Counted from the stretch's first letter, positions 15,784 to 23,171 are shown. The stretch is 35,055 nt of DNA from an uncultured Bacteroidales bacterium (GCA_905234645.1 CAJOIS010000016.1:1-35055); one strand, 5' to 3'. Notes: generated by a model not told the origin, from the sequence alone. Program-made: numbers and translations.

Positions 15784-18252
15784 TTATCTCAATACTGCAT
15801 TAAGTTCTTTCTCCATCGCGCTTTGGATCTTGCCCATGGTCTTCTCAATGACTTTGTCGGTGAGGGTGGTGGTGGGCGACATCAGCACGAAGCTCATGGC
15901 GTATTGTTTCTTGCCTGCGGGGATCTTCTCGCCTTCGTAGACGTCGAAGAGGCTCATGGATTGCAGGATCTTGTTCTCAGCGGCCATGGCGACTTTCTTC
16001 ACCTCGTCGAAGGTGACGTTCTTGTCGAAGATCATGGCGAGGTCGCGGCGCACTGCGGGGAACTTCGACAGCGGCTCGAAGTGCACTTCCTTGGCCTTGG
16101 CCAGGCATTGCATCATCAAGGTCCAGTTGAAGGTGGCGTAAAAGACGTCTTTCTTCAAGTCGAAGTGCTTCAAGGTCTTCTTGCTGAGCTTGCCGAGGGT
16201 GACGATCTCCTTGCCATCGACGCAATAGGTGGTGGCATAATCGAAATGCGGAAGGTCGGCTTCCTTGGCTTCCAAGGCCTTGAAGTCGAACTTGAAGTGG
16301 TTGAGCACGCCCATGACGTATTCCTTCAGGTCGAAGTAGTCGAGGGCCTTGCTGGGAGCGTTCCACAGCTCGGCTTGCTTGTTGCCGGTGAGGAAGAGGT
16401 CGAGGCAGGTGTGCTCGTTATAGGGTTTGAGCGGCTTGGTCTCGTCGCCGACTTTCGATGCGTCGAAGAAATACACGCTGCCGAACTCGAAGAACTTCAT
16501 GTCGCTGACCTTACGGTTCTGGTTGAAGGCGATGCTTTCCAATCCGCCCCACATCAGGGTTTGGCGCATCACGTTGAGGTCGCTGCTGAGCGGGTTCAAA
16601 ATCTTCACGTTCTGGGCTGGGTCGAAGGCGGGGAAGGCCTCGCTGTAGGCGGCCTTGGTGAGCGAGTTGTTCATGATCTCGTAGAAGCCGTTGGCGACGA
16701 GCATGTCGCTGATCTTCTGCTGCATCTTGTCGGCATCGGGCTTGGTGGCGCGGCTGATGGAGGCGTGGATACGGCTCGGGATCTCGATGTTGTCGTAGCC
16801 GTAGATGCGGAGGATTTCCTCCACCACATCGGCGGGACGCGTCACGTCGACCTTGCTGGTGTGCACGTCGACGACCACGTGTTTGTCGTCTTGCTCCACG
16901 ACTTGACATTCAAGGCTCTTCAGTATGTTGACGGCTTGGGTTGGATCGATGACCTTGCCAGCCAGTTTGTTCAGGTAGTCGAACTTCAAGTCTACGCGGG
17001 CGGGGGCGAAGTCGCCATTCTTCACGTCCTTGATCTCGGATGAAATCGTTCCGCCGGCCAACTCCTTTATTAATAAGGCGGCGCGTTTCAGGGCGTAGAG
17101 GGTGATGTTCGGGTCGGCACCGCGCTCGTAACGGAACGAGGCGTCGGTCTGCAAGCCGTGGAACTTAGAGGTCTTACGGATGCTGGTAGGGTTGAAGTAG
17201 GCACTCTCGAGGAAGACGTTGGTGGTCTCCATGGTCACGCCCGACTTTTGTCCGCCAAACACGCCGCCAATGCACATGGGCTCTTCGGCGTTGCAAATCA
17301 TGAGGTTACGGCTGTTGAGCTTGCGCTCCACACCGTCGAGGGTGACGAAAGGCGTGCCTTCGGGCATGCATTTCACCACGACCTTCTTGCCCGTGATTTT
17401 GTCGGCGTCGAAGGCGTGCATGGGCTGGCCGACTTCCATCAGCACGTAGTTGGTGATGTCGACGATGTTGTTGATGCTGCGGATGCCGATGGCGGCGAGG
17501 CGGTTCTTCAGCCAGGCCGGCGACTCACCGACTTTCACGCCGCTGACGGTTACGCCAGAGTAGCGTGGGCAGGCCTGTGTGTCTTCAACGACCACGTCGA
17601 TGTCGAGGTTGTGGTTTTCCACCTTGAAGTCGTCCACAGAGGGGCGGATGAGGTGGTATTGGGTGGTGTTCTCGCGCTGGTTGAGGGCGGCCACAAGGTC
17701 GCGGGCCGAGCCGATGTGCGAGGTGGCGTCGCTGCGGTTGGCGGTGAGGCCGATTTCAATCGTATAGTCTTCTTCTACAGGGAAATAGAAAGAGGCGGGC
17801 TTGCCTACTTCGTAGTCGTCGGGCAGCACCATGATGCCTTCATGTGAGGTGCCGAGTTGCAGCTCGTCTTCGGCGCAGATCATGCCTTCCGAAACCTCGC
17901 CACGGATCTTGCCTTTCTTGATGGTGATGTGCTCGTCGCCAATCCAAAGTTCTGTGTTGATGGTGGCCACGAGCACCTTCTGTCCAGCCGCTACGTTGGG
18001 CGCACCGCACACGATGTGCAATGGCTCTTCGCCACCCACATCGACGGTGGTGATGTGCAGGTGGTCGGAGTTGGGGTGGTCGACGCAGGTGAGCACCTTG
18101 CCCACGACGACGCCTTTCAGTGCGCCTTTCACCGACTCGAAGCGATCCAAGTCTTCCACTTCGAGGCCCGTTGAGGTGAGCACCTCGCTGACTTTCTCAG
18201 CCGAATAATCGCAGTTGACGTATTGTTTCAACCAGTTATAAGAAATCTTCAT
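15784..18252 (-). CDS. pheT: Phenylalanine--tRNA ligase beta subunit
   Basis: 822 aa, normal length. It charges tRNA-Phe together with PheS, which is not in this window. Domain order is complete: the N-terminal MKISYNWLKQYV block, an EMAP-type tRNA-binding domain (VVVGKVLTCVDHPNSDHLHI … GEVSEGMICAEDEL), and B3/B4 with the editing region (DIVVEDTQACPRYSG, INNIVDITNYVLMEVGQPMHAFDADKI). The B5 domain, the catalytic-like core (NPLSSDLNVMRQTL) and the C-terminal ferredoxin-fold anticodon-binding domain (FEPLSKFPAVRRDLAMIFD) follow. A TAnnTTTG element (18420-18427, minus) lies upstream. The gene is followed by a repeat spacer and then the sigma-54 activator on the same strand. Confidence 0.97.
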   Translation of the reverse strand: MKISYNWLKQYVNCDYSAEKVSEVLTSTGLEVEDLDRFESVKGALKGVVVGKVLTCVDHPNSDHLHITTVDVGGEEPLHIVCGAPNVAAGQKVLVATINTELWIGDEHITIKKGKIRGEVSEGMICAEDELQLGTSHEGIMVLPDDYEVGKPASFYFPVEEDYTIEIGLTANRSDATSHIGSARDLVAALNQRENTTQYHLIRPSVDDFKVENHNLDIDVVVEDTQACPRYSGVTVSGVKVGESPAWLKNRLAAIGIRSINNIVDITNYVLMEVGQPMHAFDADKITGKKVVVKCMPEGTPFVTLDGVERKLNSRNLMICNAEEPMCIGGVFGGQKSGVTMETTNVFLESAYFNPTSIRKTSKFHGLQTDASFRYERGADPNITLYALKRAALLIKELAGGTISSEIKDVKNGDFAPARVDLKFDYLNKLAGKVIDPTQAVNILKSLECQVVEQDDKHVVVDVHTSKVDVTRPADVVEEILRIYGYDNIEIPSRIHASISRATKPDADKMQQKISDMLVANGFYEIMNNSLTKAAYSEAFPAFDPAQNVKILNPLSSDLNVMRQTLMWGGLESIAFNQNRKVSDMKFFEFGSVYFFDASKVGDETKPLKPYNEHTCLDLFLTGNKQAELWNAPSKALDYFDLKEYVMGVLNHFKFDFKALEAKEADLPHFDYATTYCVDGKEIVTLGKLSKKTLKHFDLKKDVFYATFNWTLMMQCLAKAKEVHFEPLSKFPAVRRDLAMIFDKNVTFDEVKKVAMAAENKILQSMSLFDVYEGEKIPAGKKQYAMSFVLMSPTTTLTDKVIEKTMGKIQSAMEKELNAVLR

Positions 18253-18295
18253 TTTCGTATGTTGCAGTTAATTATTAAACTTCAATTTTTTGACT

Positions 18296-18376
18296 CGGGA
18301 CACGGGACTTCGGGACACGGGACAAAAGGTCCCTGAGCCTGTCGAAGGGCCGTCTCGCGTCCCGTAGTCTCGTGTC
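18296..18376. repeat. Large imperfect inverted repeat upstream of pheT
   Basis: CGGGACACGGGAC occurs twice in direct orientation (18296-18308 and 18311-18323). It can pair with CGTCCCGTAGTCTCGTGTC near 18358-18376. Between them sits GGTCCCTGAGCCTGTCGAAG and following bases (18328-18352), the reverse complement of 7545-7569 with one mismatch. It lies in the pheT leader if the promoter at 18420 is used. Confidence 0.65.
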
Positions 18377-18419
18377 TTTTATGTAAACTAATTTCGCTCA
18401 TCGCTTTTTTATCGAGCGG

Positions 18420-18427
18420 CAAAAATA
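18420..18427 (-). promoter_or_regulatory. Putative -7 element of pheT
   Basis: Minus-strand TATTTTTG matches TAnnTTTG. A TTTG at the usual distance upstream was not found. It would give a leader of about 160 nt containing the inverted repeat at 18296-18376. Confidence 0.4.
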
Positions 18428-18483
18428 CAAAAAACTGACAAAATGGCACATTTATTCTTGAAATCGGGGAGAGTTTTTCAAAA

Positions 18484-18536
18484 CTGCGGAATTTTTTCCG
18501 CGATTTTTTAAAATTCTGCGGAATTTTTTCCGCGAT
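18484..18536. repeat. Two tandem copies of a 21-nt hairpin
   Basis: CTGCGGAATTTTTTCCGCGA and one further base occur at 18484-18504 and again at 18516-18536. Each copy folds by itself (GCGGAA / TTCCGC with a T-rich loop). They could act as terminators or as binding sites; nothing nearby settles this. Confidence 0.7.
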
Positions 18537-18574
18537 GACGATTTTTGGGGAGTCAGTGCCAAATCATAGGTAAG

Positions 18575-18618
18575 TCAGAGTTGTATCAGAGTTGTATCAG
18601 AGTTGTATCGGAGTTAGA
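18575..18618. repeat. 11-bp tandem repeat
   Basis: Three exact copies of TCAGAGTTGTA (18575-18607) are followed by a diverged fourth (TCGGAGTTAGA). Related words (GGAGTCAGTGTT, GAAGTCAGTGTT) continue to about 18660. Confidence 0.75.
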
Positions 18619-18660
18619 CAGAACTGGAGTCAGTGTTGCGCAGAAGTGAAGTCAGTGTTA

Positions 18661-18716
18661 GACAAATGAGACAAATGAGAAGAATGAGAAAAATGAGAAA
18701 AATGAGAAAATGAGAA
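18661..18716. repeat. AATGAGA-type tandem repeat
   Basis: A run of AATGAGAC, AATGAGAAG and AATGAGAAA units with a period of 9-10 continues sparsely to about 18755. It has the look of a slippage-prone array. Confidence 0.7.
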
Positions 18717-18719
18717 TTT

Positions 18720-19078
18720 TGGCCATAGAGCCTATTAATGAGAATGAGAATTAATTAGTTTTCTCAGTTATTTCCAAATATGGGCATTTAGTTGAAAAAA
18801 TCAGGAAATGACAGCGTGGGACAGCCTCCGCCTGTGGGACACTAAGCTCTTGCGAGGCGCTATATCTGCGACGGCATTCTCAGGGAATGGATGGCGTAGA
18901 GGGGATAGATGCCGCCGCACGCCCATCAATATCGAAAAGAAGAAACGGAAGCCGCCTGCCGACTAGGTTGTTGGAGGGTTGGACGGACCGTGACGGCGAA
19001 TAGGGGCTTGTCTTTCAAATTCCAGCGAAATAGTAACAAAAAACCGAGCCTGTTCCAGGATAATTCAAAAACTTTGTC
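18720..19078. other. Gene-poor stretch before the first toxin-antitoxin locus
   Basis: I see no supportable gene on either strand. A GC-richer patch (about 18805-18990) contains repeated GGGACA words (GTGGGACAGCC, GTGGGACAC) and may be a gene remnant, but no protein family could be recognised in any frame. Confidence 0.5.
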
Positions 19079-19086
19079 TATTTTTG
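19079..19086 (+). promoter_or_regulatory. Putative -7 element of the YoeB-like TA locus
   Basis: TATTTTTG matches TAnnTTTG and lies 22 nt before the antitoxin ATG at 19109. No matching upstream element was found at the usual spacing. Confidence 0.4.
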
Positions 19087-19108
19087 CAAAAAAAATGGAG
19101 GGGAAACA

Positions 19109-19357
19109 ATGACTACCATTCAGATGAATGCCGATGTCTACCGTAGTTTGAGCATCATTGCCGAGGATTCGGATTTGATGAAAAAGGCTATGGTTTATTT
19201 GAGAAAACTTGCCCGTCAAAAGCAGGAGGATGAAGCCTTGATGACCAAGGATGAGTTTCTTTCTATGATAGATAAGCGTATGGAAGATTACGAAAAGGGC
19301 GAGTATGTCTCTTTTTCTTCTCCCGAAGAAATGCGTCAATTTCTTGAAGCGCTTTGA
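19109..19357 (+). CDS. Type II antitoxin paired with YoeB-like toxin
   Basis: 82 aa and acidic. The N-terminal part (MTTIQMNADVYRSLSIIAEDSDLMKKAMVYLRKL) resembles short dimerising antitoxin N-termini. The C-terminal part (FLSMIDKRMEDYEKGEYVSFSSPEEMRQFLEAL) has the look of the flexible, toxin-wrapping tail of antitoxins. Its identity rests mainly on the toxin-like ORF starting 2 nt after its stop. In intact pairs the antitoxin represses the operon and blocks the toxin. Here the toxin is probably dead, so the antitoxin may be a leftover or may act in trans against other toxins. Confidence 0.7.
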   Translation: MTTIQMNADVYRSLSIIAEDSDLMKKAMVYLRKLARQKQEDEALMTKDEFLSMIDKRMEDYEKGEYVSFSSPEEMRQFLEAL

Positions 19358-19359
19358 CC

Positions 19360-19632
19360 ATGTATGAGGTTCGGTATCAGAAAGAGGCTTTGGACGATAT
19401 GGCCAAACTAAAACGTCAGGAGCCTTCAGCTTTCAAGAAAGCCATCAGGTTGATTGATGAATTATTTGAGCATCCGAGAACAGGCACGGGTAAACCAGAA
19501 CCTTTGTCTGGTGATAGGGCAGGTCAGTGATCGCGCCGCATCACAAAAAAGCATCGCTTGGTGTATGAAATCCACGATATGGAAATCATTGTGATTGTGA
19601 TTTCAACATACGGACATTATGGAGACAAGTGA
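19360..19632 (+). pseudogene. YoeB/Txe-family toxin with in-frame TGA at codon 57
   Basis: Translation from ATG 19360 gives MYEVRYQKEALDDMAKLKRQ…GKPEPLSGDRAGQ, then TGA (19528-19530). The same frame continues as SRRITKKHRLVYEI…STYGHYGDK to a TGA at 19630-19632. YoeB proteins have a Trp at exactly this place (G-x-W-S-R-R-I), so one base change TGG to TGA explains it. YoeB cleaves mRNA in the ribosomal A site using a Glu, an Arg and a His. The Glu (Glu47) precedes the stop, but the Arg (in HRLVYE) and the His (His86) lie after it, so the truncated 56-residue product should be inactive. All parts after the stop remain well conserved, so the change looks recent. Recoding is unlikely, because other genes here end with TGA. 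Confidence 0.85.
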
Positions 19633-19793
19633 TTGCCTTTTTGAAGGTCCAACCATTCTGAGATTCATCGTAAAAACTATGTGATTTCCGATAGAATATA
19701 TTTAGAAATCTCAGTTTCCAGACAAGTTTTGCCGCGATTTCGCGTCAAAGCCATTTTTATTCTGAAAAAATTTCAAAAATTCAACAAAAAATT

Positions 19794-19823
19794 ATTGTAA
19801 ATCAATAATTGTTTGTATATTTG
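19794..19823 (+). promoter_or_regulatory. Putative promoter of the lipoprotein/thioredoxin-like/DUF1573 group
   Basis: ATTG at 19794-19797 and TATATTTG at 19816-19823 are separated by 18 nt, close to the Bacteroidota consensus. The lipoprotein ATG follows at 19916, leaving a leader of about 85 nt. Confidence 0.6.
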
Positions 19824-19915
19824 CAGCGTCATGACACCAAAAAAGTGGGCTGAAAAGCTTGCAAAAGAAGCAAAACAAACTAAGTATCAACAAATTAAAT
19901 GAAAGGAACTCAAAA

Positions 19916-20647
19916 ATGAAAAAGTTCAGAATTTTAATGGGGGCCTTGGCTCTCGCAGTAGCGGCAGCAACCATTGTTGCTTGTAACAAGGAAAAGGAAT
20001 CCAATGCTATCCAACAAACAGTGGAAGAAACGGGTAGGAAACCTATTGCTACCCTTGACAATGCCACGGGGCAAATGACGTATCATTTTGATATGATTGA
20101 ATTGCAGCAAAAACTCAACGAGGTAGCTGAAACCAAGAATGATCAAGATAGGTTTATTATCGAATCTATTCAAGTAATAGATAGTTTGCCCCTTAATCAG
20201 TCAGAACTTCCTGAAATCAAAGTCACCATCCTTGATGTGGAAGATGAAACTACGTTCACTATGTGGTTGATGCAATCTTTCACGGAAAAGGTGGTCTTAC
20301 AAAGTACAACTAGGTATTATGCCGATGCTGGAGTAAACACTGGCGTTTACGAGTTTGGATTTCAGGATGAGGGAAAGTTCTACAAGGTCAGTGTGAATGG
20401 AGATGAATATGATATTACTGAGATAGATTCTCCGACATGTTTAGGCTTTATGCCAAGATGGTTACTCTGGTGTCGTAGAGATAATTGTGCTAATGAGTGT
20501 ACTAAAGGTGGTAGTTGGATTAATTCGCATTGTAATCCTTGTAATGATGGGCAGGGTGGAAGATGTTTGGAAGACTTTTCTCCATGGTTTAGCCTAGGCT
20601 CAAGTGCGGTCAGCGCATTTAAGTTGATTAGGTTATTATTTGCATAG
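19916..20647 (+). CDS. Secreted lipoprotein with Cys-rich C-terminal tail
   Basis: 243 aa from the ATG at 19916, chosen because it starts a proper lipoprotein signal (MKKFRILMGALALAVAAA…, lipobox IVAC with Cys23); an in-frame ATG at 19859 would spoil it. I do not recognise the middle domain (about 40-175). The last 65 residues carry seven cysteines in close spacing (CLGF…LLWCRRDNCANECTKGG…HCNPC…GRC), suggesting disulfides or metal binding. The tail recalls the Cys-rich small secreted peptides of Bacteroidota that are found with redoxin and DUF1573 genes, and both follow here. It is probably surface- or periplasm-facing. Codon use and GC are lower than in the core genes, as for the next two genes. 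Confidence 0.65.
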   Translation: MKKFRILMGALALAVAAATIVACNKEKESNAIQQTVEETGRKPIATLDNATGQMTYHFDMIELQQKLNEVAETKNDQDRFIIESIQVIDSLPLNQSELPEIKVTILDVEDETTFTMWLMQSFTEKVVLQSTTRYYADAGVNTGVYEFGFQDEGKFYKVSVNGDEYDITEIDSPTCLGFMPRWLLWCRRDNCANECTKGGSWINSHCNPCNDGQGGRCLEDFSPWFSLGSSAVSAFKLIRLLFA

Positions 20648-20671
20648 ACTATCATTCATATTCTAGTCGTT

Positions 20672-20734
20672 ATTGGCGCAAGGATATGTGAAAACTGGTG
20701 GCTTAAAGTTGGCAATACATATCCTTGCGTCAAT
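20672..20734. repeat. Long stem-loop between lipoprotein and thioredoxin-like genes
   Basis: Left arm 20672-20689 and right arm 20717-20734 pair over 18 bp with one G:T mismatch (13 consecutive perfect pairs, CGCAAGGATATGT / ACATATCCTTGCG) around a 27-nt loop. No T-run follows, so it is more likely an RNA stability or attenuation element, or a small palindromic insertion, than a classical terminator. Confidence 0.8.
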
Positions 20735-20755
20735 TAATCGCTTTCAAAATATCAT

Positions 20756-22057
20756 ATGGGATATAGATATAGCAATAAGGGAATAACCGCAGTAATCTTG
20801 CCGTTAATGCTAGTGGTAGGGCTTGTGATTTGTTTCGGAATGAAATCCAAGAAATCGCAAAAAAAAAACTACGAGGCTCTTGCAAAAGATTTTGCTTCAA
20901 CTCACGAGTGGGTTAGTTTTGAGTTTACACAAACACATCACAAGGACAATGCTGAACTATGGAAGAGCTATTATCATCTAATCCTTCGCTATGATAATGA
21001 TAATCCAGGTGTTTTGTGTGAATATCTATCAGAAGACGGGGAAAGGATTAGGAAATCGTTTTGGATAGATAAAGGCAAATATATAGAGATAGATCATGAC
21101 AATCTTGAAATTGTTCAATATACTAACAAGAAGTTGTTTTGGGACGACTATCATAGCTATGGATTTATGGAGTTTATTTCGAACACTTTTTTTTATCTAT
21201 CTTATTACCTCTATCCAATGCAAAAAGAGTTAGGTGTCGGATTGATGAATTCTTTAGTTTCCGATGTTAAAAACCAAGATACAGTTATTATAAAGAAAGA
21301 TTCATACATTAGTTTTCATTGTACATCTCACACTATGTATTCTTATGACCCGAAGGCTGGCAAGCGAATACCCGTTTATTATGAAGTCGAGTGCTTCGTC
21401 AATCCTAATACTAAAGTTATGGATAGCGTTTTTGCAGTTTTGTATCCGCTTGAATATGAAAACAAAAAGGATTATATCAGATTAAGTAGCTTGGATTACA
21501 CTAATATGCAGCAATATATTGATTCAGTGTTTGAGCTTGACAATCCCAAATACAAGAATTATAGTCATCACGACAGTGAGCATCCACCCTTGAGTCGTTC
21601 ATATTCCACTAATAAGAGTATGAACGATAATCTACTCCATTATCCTATTGAACAGATAAATGGTGATAAAACTACAATTGCAGATAAGGAGGGCTGGCTT
21701 TTGATTGATTTTTGGAGCATTAATTGTGCGCCTTGTGTTGCCTGTTTAAAGGAAATGGGATTAGAAAAAGATTCGCTTTGCCATTATATGTTGGAAAATG
21801 ATGGCATTGAAGTGCTGGCAATAAACCATTGTTCCGACAATGTAGAGTTAATACGTGATATAGCGGAAAAGACAAATACGAGCGAAATCATTTATTATGC
21901 TAAAGGCATAGGAAGTGTAATTAATATTCCAGCACTTGGGTATTATTATCTAATTTCACCTGATAAGCAAATAGTATACGAAACTGGAAACCTTGGTGAT
22001 TACTCTAAACTTTTAGAAGCCAAGGAAAACTACGAAAGACAATTTCAAAAAGAATGA
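20756..22057 (+). CDS. Membrane-anchored protein with C-terminal thioredoxin-like domain
   Basis: 433 aa. An N-terminal membrane helix (about 9-28) should leave the rest outside the cytoplasm. Residues about 40-290 form a domain I do not recognise (aromatic-rich, with DFASTHEWVSFEFTQTHH near its start); similar long N-terminal regions occur ahead of TlpA-like redoxin domains in Bacteroidota. The C-terminal part is thioredoxin-like with the active site WSINCAPCVACL (Cys324 and Cys327), preceded by GWLLIDF and followed by a GVINIPALGYYYLI-like cis-Pro region (INIPALGYY). A CAPC site suggests a disulfide oxidoreductase of the TlpA/ResA kind. The gene lies between a Cys-rich lipoprotein and a DUF1573 gene (3-nt gap), so its substrate may be the Cys-rich tail of the upstream product. 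Confidence 0.75.
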   Translation: MGYRYSNKGITAVILPLMLVVGLVICFGMKSKKSQKKNYEALAKDFASTHEWVSFEFTQTHHKDNAELWKSYYHLILRYDNDNPGVLCEYLSEDGERIRKSFWIDKGKYIEIDHDNLEIVQYTNKKLFWDDYHSYGFMEFISNTFFYLSYYLYPMQKELGVGLMNSLVSDVKNQDTVIIKKDSYISFHCTSHTMYSYDPKAGKRIPVYYEVECFVNPNTKVMDSVFAVLYPLEYENKKDYIRLSSLDYTNMQQYIDSVFELDNPKYKNYSHHDSEHPPLSRSYSTNKSMNDNLLHYPIEQINGDKTTIADKEGWLLIDFWSINCAPCVACLKEMGLEKDSLCHYMLENDGIEVLAINHCSDNVELIRDIAEKTNTSEIIYYAKGIGSVINIPALGYYYLISPDKQIVYETGNLGDYSKLLEAKENYERQFQKE

Positions 22058-22060
22058 ACT

Positions 22061-22468
22061 ATGAAAAAAACAATCATATTAGCATCAATTATCTACGCCG
22101 CTTTGCATTTGGAGGCACAAGATTATCTTGCCCCCAAAATCATATTTGAGGAAACTGTCTTCAACTTTGATACTATTGTGCAAGGTAGCAAAGGAGAACA
22201 TGTCTTCAAGTTCGCAAACAAGGGAAATGCTCCACTGCTAATCATTTCAGCGTTTTCTTCGTGTGGTTGCGTGATACCTGAATGGCCTAAACTACCAATT
22301 GACCCTAACGCCACGGCGAGTATAAAGGTCAAATATAATACAAGCAAAATAGGTAGTTTTACCAAGGTAATAATAGTAAAATCGAACGATGAGGAGTCGC
22401 CTAAAACCATACTCCGAATCATCGGTGTTGTTGCCGAAGATAAGGGACATTTAAGACCAACCAAGTGA
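22061..22468 (+). CDS. DUF1573 (Ig-like, Hydin/ASPM type) secreted protein
   Basis: 135 aa with an N-terminal signal (MKKTIILASIIYAALHLEA-Q). The mature part fits DUF1573: FNFDTIVQGSKGEHVFKFANKGNAPLLI, the hallmark SSCGCVIPEWP and PNATASIKVKYNTSKIGSFTKVIIVKSND. Such domains are single Ig-like folds, often found with redoxins in Bacteroidota, with no firm biochemical role. It begins 3 nt after the thioredoxin-like gene and almost surely shares its transcript. The CGC pair may be a substrate of that redoxin. Confidence 0.85.
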   Translation: MKKTIILASIIYAALHLEAQDYLAPKIIFEETVFNFDTIVQGSKGEHVFKFANKGNAPLLIISAFSSCGCVIPEWPKLPIDPNATASIKVKYNTSKIGSFTKVIIVKSNDEESPKTILRIIGVVAEDKGHLRPTK

Positions 22469-22539
22469 TATTTTCTTTTGGAATTGATGATTGTGTAGGT
22501 GCGTTTATGAAAGGGAGCGAAGAGTTTCAAATAATTCTT

Positions 22540-22569
22540 TTTGTGATTCAATAAATAGTTGTATTTTTG
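22540..22569 (+). promoter_or_regulatory. Putative promoter of DUF2975/HTH operon
   Basis: TTTG at 22540-22543, 18-nt spacer, TATTTTTG at 22562-22569. The ATG at 22601 follows 31 nt later. Confidence 0.6.
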
Positions 22570-22600
22570 TAGCATTGTTAAACTTCAAAAATACTCATCT

Positions 22601-23065
22601 ATGACAAATAATACTCAAAAAAAGATTTGTTTGTGCTGCTATGTGGCTTTGGCGTTTTGTGGCGTTTATACGGTATTTATGGCGTTACATTTTATTCAGC
22701 TCCTTAATGGGAAAAACGATATTGATTGGTTGCAAAATGGTATAGTAAAACTCTCATTTTTTTCTCTGTATGTACTTAGTTCATTTTTAATGATGGGGAT
22801 GTGGATTAAAGTTGTACTGAACATCCTCAAGGGACTTCGCGAGAGTGTAGTCTTCCCCAAAAATAATGTGCATTTGCTATTTTGGCTTGCTTTGGTGTAT
22901 TTCATATACATTCTTTGCTGGTCGAATCAAATGATTCTTTATCATGACGAGTTTGCGTTTCGAGTACAAGCCAACAATTTAATCATGCCTTTTTTCCTTC
23001 TTTTCTTCGCCTTCATGTACAAAGTGGCCGCCGACGCGGTGGAGGAAAACAACCTTACAATATGA
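22601..23065 (+). CDS. DUF2975-like four-helix membrane protein
   Basis: 154 aa from the ATG at 22601; an earlier in-frame ATG at 22559 falls upstream of the -7 element and is rejected. Four membrane helices are visible (about 10-34, 49-75, 93-112, 126-145), with the RESVVFPKNNVHLLFWLALVYF segment typical of DUF2975. These proteins commonly pair with a small Cro/C1-type regulator directly downstream, as here. The pair is usually thought to form a membrane-linked regulatory unit of unknown signal. The spacer to the regulator gene is the repeat-hairpin at 23084-23136. Confidence 0.7.
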   Translation: MTNNTQKKICLCCYVALAFCGVYTVFMALHFIQLLNGKNDIDWLQNGIVKLSFFSLYVLSSFLMMGMWIKVVLNILKGLRESVVFPKNNVHLLFWLALVYFIYILCWSNQMILYHDEFAFRVQANNLIMPFFLLFFAFMYKVAADAVEENNLTI

Positions 23066-23083
23066 ATGCGGAATTAGGAATGA

Positions 23084-23136
23084 TGAATGCTGAATGTCGC
23101 GATGCGACGCTGGGCTTTGCACCCATTCAGCATTCA
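23084..23136. repeat. Hairpin repeat with core shared with 15709-15736
   Basis: A perfect 13-bp inverted repeat (TGAATGCTGAATG at 23084-23096, CATTCAGCATTCA at 23124-23136) brackets a 28-nt core (23093-23120) identical to 15709-15736. It lies between DUF2975 and its regulator gene. Confidence 0.8.
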
Positions 23137-23171
23137 GCATTCCACATTCAGAATTAAGAAATGAATCGCCT

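Noticed and set aside
15823..17043. Long open frame of 406 codons on the plus strand inside pheT
   Set aside because: It lies antisense to a complete pheT with full domain conservation; its His/Val/Glu/Leu-rich composition is typical of the opposite strand of a GC-rich coding region.
18575..18716. Possible CRISPR array
   Set aside because: Units are only 9-11 bp, are adjacent without unique spacers and have no cas genes nearby; these are simple tandem repeats.
19528..19530. TGA as a recoded Trp or selenocysteine codon
   Set aside because: Other genes in the window end in TGA (for example the antitoxin at 19357 and folE at 29596), the family residue is Trp rather than Cys, and no selenocysteine hairpin is evident; a nonsense change is simpler.
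23094..23171. Upstream extension of the Cro-type regulator
   Set aside because: The extension would be translated from the dispersed hairpin repeat; the ATG at 23172 gives a complete HTH protein of family length.
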